This document shows positions 59,983 through 64,000 of a stretch of 64,000 nt of DNA, in pieces. The notes under the pieces were generated by a model. The model worked only from the letters and a program-made list of their open reading frames with translations, searched no databases and was not told where the DNA came from. A program made the translations under genes and the position numbers. Positions within the stretch are counted from its first letter, which is position 1. Each line of letters begins with the position of its first letter. Source of the DNA: Dama dama (Eukaryota > Chordata > Mammalia > Artiodactyla > Cervidae); the NCBI RefSeq assembly GCF_033118175.1, contig NC_083699.1, positions 44,923,001 to 44,987,000 of the forward strand. Reading direction: 5' to 3'.

Positions 59983-60449
59983 CCACAGAAGTCCTTAACA
60001 ACTCACCATAAATTTTGTTTTCACTGCGTACAGCTCTGGAACCCTGAGCCTTTCTTTTAACTTCTCTATGTCTCCATTTTTAAAATAAGGAAAAAATAAT
60101 CTCTACCAGTAAGGACCAAATAAGACAACATATATGCAAACGCTTTGCAAATCATAAGTCACAATATTAATAGCCCTATCTTATAAAAGATAGTAGGCTT
60201 AAGACTATTTGCCTTAACAGAAAATCATCTCAGAGAGGCCAGCTTATGAAATTTCAGGCATTTCTGGCTAAATTCTTAACCAAAAAGTAGTTTAAAGTGG
60301 GGGATGGGGAAACAGAATTCAGAGAAAGGAATGAGTACCTAAAAGAAGCATAATACTATGTCCTCTTACTTTCTCAATCATGGTATTTCACTTTACTCTT
60401 GTGATAAAGTTTTGGTAGAATCTGTGAAACCATTTGTTGTGGGCTCAAC

Positions 60450-60620
60450 TCATTTATTTAATTTAATTAAATAGTTATTGAGCACCTGCTGTGGCCATGA
60501 GCTAGGTGCTACACACAATGAAAAGCCACGGCCACTGTCTCCAAAAACCTTCTAGTCTAATGGAGAAAAAGTTATAAAAAGAACTATAACATAGTAGGGG
60601 AAGCTCTGGGCTTAGAGATT
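60450..60620 (+). mobile_element. L2 LINE fragment
   Basis: L2-like: AGTTATTGAGCACCTGCTGT, GGCCATGAGCTAGGTGCTAC. Confidence 0.6.
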
Positions 60621-60639
60621 AGGAACTCAGGTTCAATTT

Positions 60640-61065
60640 CTTTATCCATGTGACCCCTTTTACCTGGACCATTCCCCATGTGCTCCTCCCCATCATCCAC
60701 CATCACCTTTTAATGTTTATCATCCTCTGATGCTCAGAAAAGTCTTTCCTGGTTTTCTTGACTTGGTCAATTCCTTACCTATAGTCCTATGATAACCATG
60801 AAACTTTCATAAGTATTGTGTTAGCCAGTAAGTTCATTCAAGTTTTTCCATAAGATGTAACAGAAAAATTCCAATGAACTTTTTGGCCAACCCAGTAAGA
60901 TTTGTAGCTGTTGGGTTTTTGCATTTATTTGTATAGTGATCCGATGAACTCTGTGAAGTCAAGAACCCTGATTTTACTGTAATACTTCCTGCCTCCTGCC
61001 CTGCCCATGAGCTAGCACTATGGTTGACATACAACCTGTGCTCATCAAATTTATAAAGCGAGGAG
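60640..61065 (+). mobile_element. L2 LINE 3' part, interrupted by a MITE
   Basis: L2-like 3' sequence on both sides of the MITE: TTTCCTGGTTTTCTTGACTT before it, and GTGAAGTCAAGAACCCTGAT and GTGCTCATCAAATTTATAAA after it. Confidence 0.5.
60820..60897. mobile_element. Mariner-type MITE
   Basis: About 78-bp palindrome: left arm AGTTCATTCAAGTTTTTCC, a short AAGATGTAACAG centre, and right arm AAATTCCAATGAACTTTTTG ending GGCCAACCCAG, with TA at the edges. This is the terminal-inverted-repeat hairpin of the ruminant mariner family, whose ends read GGTTGGCCAAAAAGTTC as I recall. Confidence 0.85.
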
Positions 61066-61099
61066 GAAAAGAAAGAGACAAAAAGGAAGGGAGAGGGAA

Positions 61100-61260
61100 A
61101 TCCTGACTGACATTTACCAGGTGGCAAAGTTATTGTCCTCTCTGTATCCTCATCTCTAAGATAAAAATGATAATGCCATTTCCCCCAGCTATTGTGAGAA
61201 TTAAATAATATAATCAAGGAGATGCTCTTTTGTAAAATGTAAAGCGAATAGCATTTTAAT
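61100..61260 (+). mobile_element. MIR SINE
   Basis: MIR-like: CTCTGTATCCTCATCTCTAA then GAGAATTAAATAATATAATC. Confidence 0.55.
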
Positions 61261-61544
61261 AGAAGGCAGACTGCAGAAAGCATTATAGCAATGAGACTTG
61301 AAAATACAGAGCTAAAAGAGAATGAAGGAAAGGTGGTTAATTTCTCCCAGACTTAGGACAGAGAATGGATCAACAAAGATTGAAGAAACAAGGTGATTTA
61401 TGGTCCAGGAATGAGGTTTAATAAGTAGAGATAGAACACCTACTCTCTATATTTACTGTATAGAGAATGTCTGGATGAGTGCATGCAAGTGTAAATGAGT
61501 TGAGTCCTCTCCAGAACGGCACTCAGTAAGAAGAGGGATTGCTA

Positions 61545-61640
61545 TCTGTTTTGTTCATAGCTGTATTCCCAGCGTCTGTAACAATGCCTGGTAGATGATT
61601 GGTGCTTGCTCAACAAATAATGGATGAACAAATAAGTGAA
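61545..61640 (+). mobile_element. L2 LINE 3' end
   Basis: L2 terminus: GCTGTATTCCCAGCGTCTGT, ACAATGCCTGGTAGATGATT, GCTTGCTCAACAAATAATGG. Confidence 0.65.
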
Positions 61641-63569
61641 AGAATGAATGAAGGAAATAGGGAATATCAGAAGAAATGTATGAGTAAAATCATGGACAAA
61701 TTATCTGGTTACCTTAAAAAATGTTGCTGATGTGGGGAGCCTGGGTTTGGAGAGAGAAGGCTGGAGAGGAAGAGGGAGGGGAGGAAATAAGGGATCCAGG
61801 AAACATGATCACACATGCTGGTGGCTAATGAGCTTCCGGGTGGTCAGGTGTCATTTGCATGGCTTATTTGTGGGATTTTGAAGTTTTCAAATTAAAGCCC
61901 CTACCTTTGACATCTTTAGGTGAAACTGAAGGCAAAATGTTCCCTATGAAAACATAGACGTGAAATGCCTAGAGTCAGGCCTAATAGCCAATCATCACAA
62001 AGTTTTCTGCACATCATCTTCGGCAACATGTGACATACAATGACAATGAAAGGAAAAAAATGTAGTTGTGATTATAATAAAGATAAAAACTACAGAAATC
62101 ATCAGGAGCATCTGAATTCAAAACACCAATGAATGTAAATCATGTTATTTGCATAGAAATGTGGCATGATACAAATATTGGTTAAAATTCAGGAGTAGAT
62201 GAATAATGAATAAAATGCCACTTTTAAAATTATAAAATAGAAATGTAATTACTCTTATCATTTGGAAAAAATCTCACTCTTCGAGGCGCTTAATAAGAGG
62301 AGGGGAACAGAAAATAAACTAGGTGCTAAAGACTTCCAGCCGGTATATCACATTACTATTTTTTTTTTCAGTTAAAAAATGACTACCTAATCAGTATCCA
62401 GGATAATGATCTGTAATCTTACCAGTGAGAGACTGATGATAAATACCAAGTACTGATTTTTTAATAACACAAAAAATAGATATACAACACAGTTTCAGGT
62501 AGGAGTCATCTAGGTTTCCTTACTGGGAAATCTTTACTGTTCAGCTTTTATAATATAATTCAAATAATACCTTTCTTAAGGTGTCATTTTAATGCAAATA
62601 ACCCAACAGCAGACTTTTAAACTTTTGGCTCCCAAAGCTTATTTTTATCTAAGACTCACATAGTAGAAGTGTTTGAAATAATTGAGTTCTTCTCTAATTA
62701 CATAAAGACTAATTTAGCACCTCATTTATTTGGAGAGCCTCTGGCATAGCAAATCCATTTAAAATGACTCACAAGAGCAGGTAATTAAAAATTACGGTTG
62801 AAATCAAGATGAAAAAGGCAAGATTGAAGGTGGTTTCAATGGCTCTGATTAGTTGAAGAGGACAGTGAAATGAGAGAAAGGCTTTCAAAGAGTTAGGGGT
62901 GGAGTAGTGGAAGGCAGTTTCCTGAGACACCAATGCCTTTTTGGATTTTCCACTGTATGTTCAGTTGCAAAGCCAACATGCAACTAGGAGACATAACCTG
63001 ATTGAGTGTAGATGAGTGTTGGGGATTCCTAGCTAAAGGGTACTTTCCCCATGTGTCCTGTCCTACAAGGAAATGTCTATGGCCAGTAAGGGAAGGACAT
63101 AGCACCCAGATGAGCAAGGCCATTAGGTGTAGGTGCATCTAGGCTACAGCAAGCCCTTTTGTTCAGTAAGCCTGTAAAGTTGATGACTAAAAAAACACAT
63201 ACACACAGAGATTGATTCATAGAGCTTTTCAGGTCGACTATATCCTTCTACATCTCTGTATAATCATTCTACTAATTTTTTAGTGTTTGATATTGAAACT
63301 CTAACTAAAAATCTAAATTTATCTACTTTAAAAAAATTGTAATATATAGTGGAAGTATATTCTGTATATTTTGTACTATAACTTTATTCTGTATTTTCCA
63401 AGTCTCCTGTAAATGTGTTATCATATTTTCATAATTTAAAAAGTAAAAGAGAAAGAGGAAACAAAAATGTACACACAGACACACAAAATGATCTTAGACA
63501 ATGATCAAAGATCATTTACAATTTGTACATGAGAGTGATCAAACCATTTACATTTTGTTAATGGCTTTT

Positions 63570-63700
63570 ACAAATGTAATCTCACTTCATCCTCACACCA
63601 ATCCAAGAGAGAACATGTGCTTTTACTAGTTCTATTTTACTAATAGAGAGACTAAGTTCCCAAAAGGTTAAGTAACAAACATAAGGTGTCACTCCCTACT
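63570..63700 (+). mobile_element. MIR SINE fragment
   Basis: MIR core-like: AATCTCACTTCATCCTCACA, TTTTACTAATAGAGAGACTA, AAAAGGTTAAGTAACAAAC. Confidence 0.6.
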
Positions 63701-63935
63701 TTGACATTCACTACAATCATAATTTTAGAAGGAATACCCTATGAATTAGATCTTCTTAAGGAAATCACATCACATACAAATTATTAAATTTTTGGTAAAT
63801 AACTGTAAGGCTAAGATGGATCTGGAGGCTGGACCTCTAGCCGCTGCCTGCCTTGTGCTCACCTCCCTAAAGCCATCCCATATCAAGATGTTCAGGAGAA
63901 AGGGCTGCCAGGTAGAGAACCAGGGACACACTTAC

Positions 63936-64000
63936 CGTTGTCCTCAGCAACACAACATCTGCCTCTTGCAAGGAGCATGGGATGCAATTTGCCCACACGT
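63936..64000 (-). CDS. ATP13A4: ATP13A4 exon a (partial), N-terminal region
   Basis: The 3' part of an N-terminal coding exon, 65 nt visible and continuing past the window edge. Codons 1-21 read VWANCIPCSLQ then EADVVLLRTT. The segment follows the N-terminal membrane-associated stretch (Ma) in P5B ATPases and is cysteine-containing and well conserved in ATP13A4/5. The donor is ACG|GTAAG at 63935-63931 and phase is 0, so the next codon (Asp) begins the following exon. The exon start, including the initiator Met about 57 codons upstream, is outside the window. Confidence 0.88.

Larger units (their letters stand above)
53608..63935 (-). other. ATP13A4: ATP13A4 intron between exons a and b (10.3 kb)
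   Basis: The longest intron seen. It holds L2 pieces, MIRs, a purine-rich tract, one Bov-tA, an LTR-like block with a poly(A) run and a mariner-type MITE, listed separately. The stretches 57140-58390, 58620-59510 and 61700-63560 hold nothing I can name beyond AT-rich unique sequence. No conserved-looking open frame or splice-flanked coding segment was found. Confidence 0.8.
7241..64000 (-). other. ATP13A4: ATP13A4 gene, partial, 24 coding exons
   Basis: Minus-strand gene for a P5B-type ATPase, a polytopic membrane pump. P5B members (ATP13A2-5) are known or proposed polyamine transporters of endosomal and lysosomal membranes; for ATP13A4 this is known family biology, not seen here. Twenty-four exons with GT-AG borders and matching phases join into 890 codons without a stop. 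Domain order is N-terminal region, M1-M2, actuator domain, M3-M4, P domain, N domain, P domain, M5 and M6. The 5' exon is cut by the window edge and the last ~250 codons (M6 end to M10) lie left of position 1; I searched 1-7240 for the next exon and saw none. ATP13A5 is the main alternative, but motif-level matches favour ATP13A4. No promoter or 5' UTR is in view. Confidence 0.93.

Noticed and set aside
7241..64000. ATP13A5 as the gene identity
   Set aside because: ATP13A5 as I recall it has different sequence in exons d, f, k and x (for example PPVLP instead of PPALP and different M5-M6 loop). The window fits ATP13A4 at each of these.
1..64000. CRISPR arrays, operons, phage or bacterial defence systems
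   Set aside because: The DNA is mammalian. Repeats are dispersed SINEs, LINEs and microsatellites, with no spaced direct repeats and no bacterial coding organisation.

Overview
The window is ordinary ruminant nuclear DNA, most likely from a bovid. The evidence is the repeat content: many Bov-tA and BOV-A/BOV-A2 SINEs, three BovB (RTE) LINE fragments, CHR-type tRNA SINEs and artiodactyl L1 3' ends, on a background of older mammalian MIR, L2 and L1. Nothing is bacterial, viral or organellar. The repeats cannot separate cattle, buffalo, sheep and goat.

One gene is present, on the minus strand, and it occupies almost the whole window. I reconstructed 24 coding exons from 64000 (partial 5' exon) down to 7241. 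They join in frame with no stop codon, all visible introns are GT-AG, and they give 890 continuous codons of a P5B-type ATPase. The sequence matches ATP13A4, not its paralogue ATP13A5, by recalled family sequence: for example the AVPPALP membrane motif, the DWLSSAKIH segment and the SNYQFLFQDLAITT segment. All hallmark P-type motifs are there: TGES, DKTGT with the phosphorylated Asp, KGAPE, TGD and GDGAND. Missing are the first ~57 codons (right of the window) and the last ~250 codons (left of the window, TM6 onward). Residue numbers below count from the first complete codon visible; adding about 57 should approximate full-length numbering.

Layout from the 5' end of the gene (right to left): 63936-64000 N-terminal exon; 53608-63935 a 10.3 kb intron with L2, MIR, a purine-rich tract, an LTR-like block and a mariner MITE; 46446-53607 N-terminal region and M1-M2 exons, with a 613-bp BovB end in intron 4; 34423-42243 actuator domain and M3-M4 exons, ending at the catalytic Asp; 24316-31510 nucleotide-binding-domain exons; 17235-24315 a 7 kb intron with a 2.0 kb BovB; 7241-17234 the P-domain hinge, M5 and start of M6; 1-7240 the start of the next intron, with L1, L2 and SINEs.

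I found no new biological system. The points worth a second look are gene architecture (a 43-nt exon carrying GDGAND, catalytic motifs cut by introns), three BovB copies with target-site duplications, a mariner MITE nested in an L2, and three LTR-like or unclassified intronic blocks. Repeat family names were assigned by recognition, without a database search, and boundaries without a stated target-site duplication are approximate.
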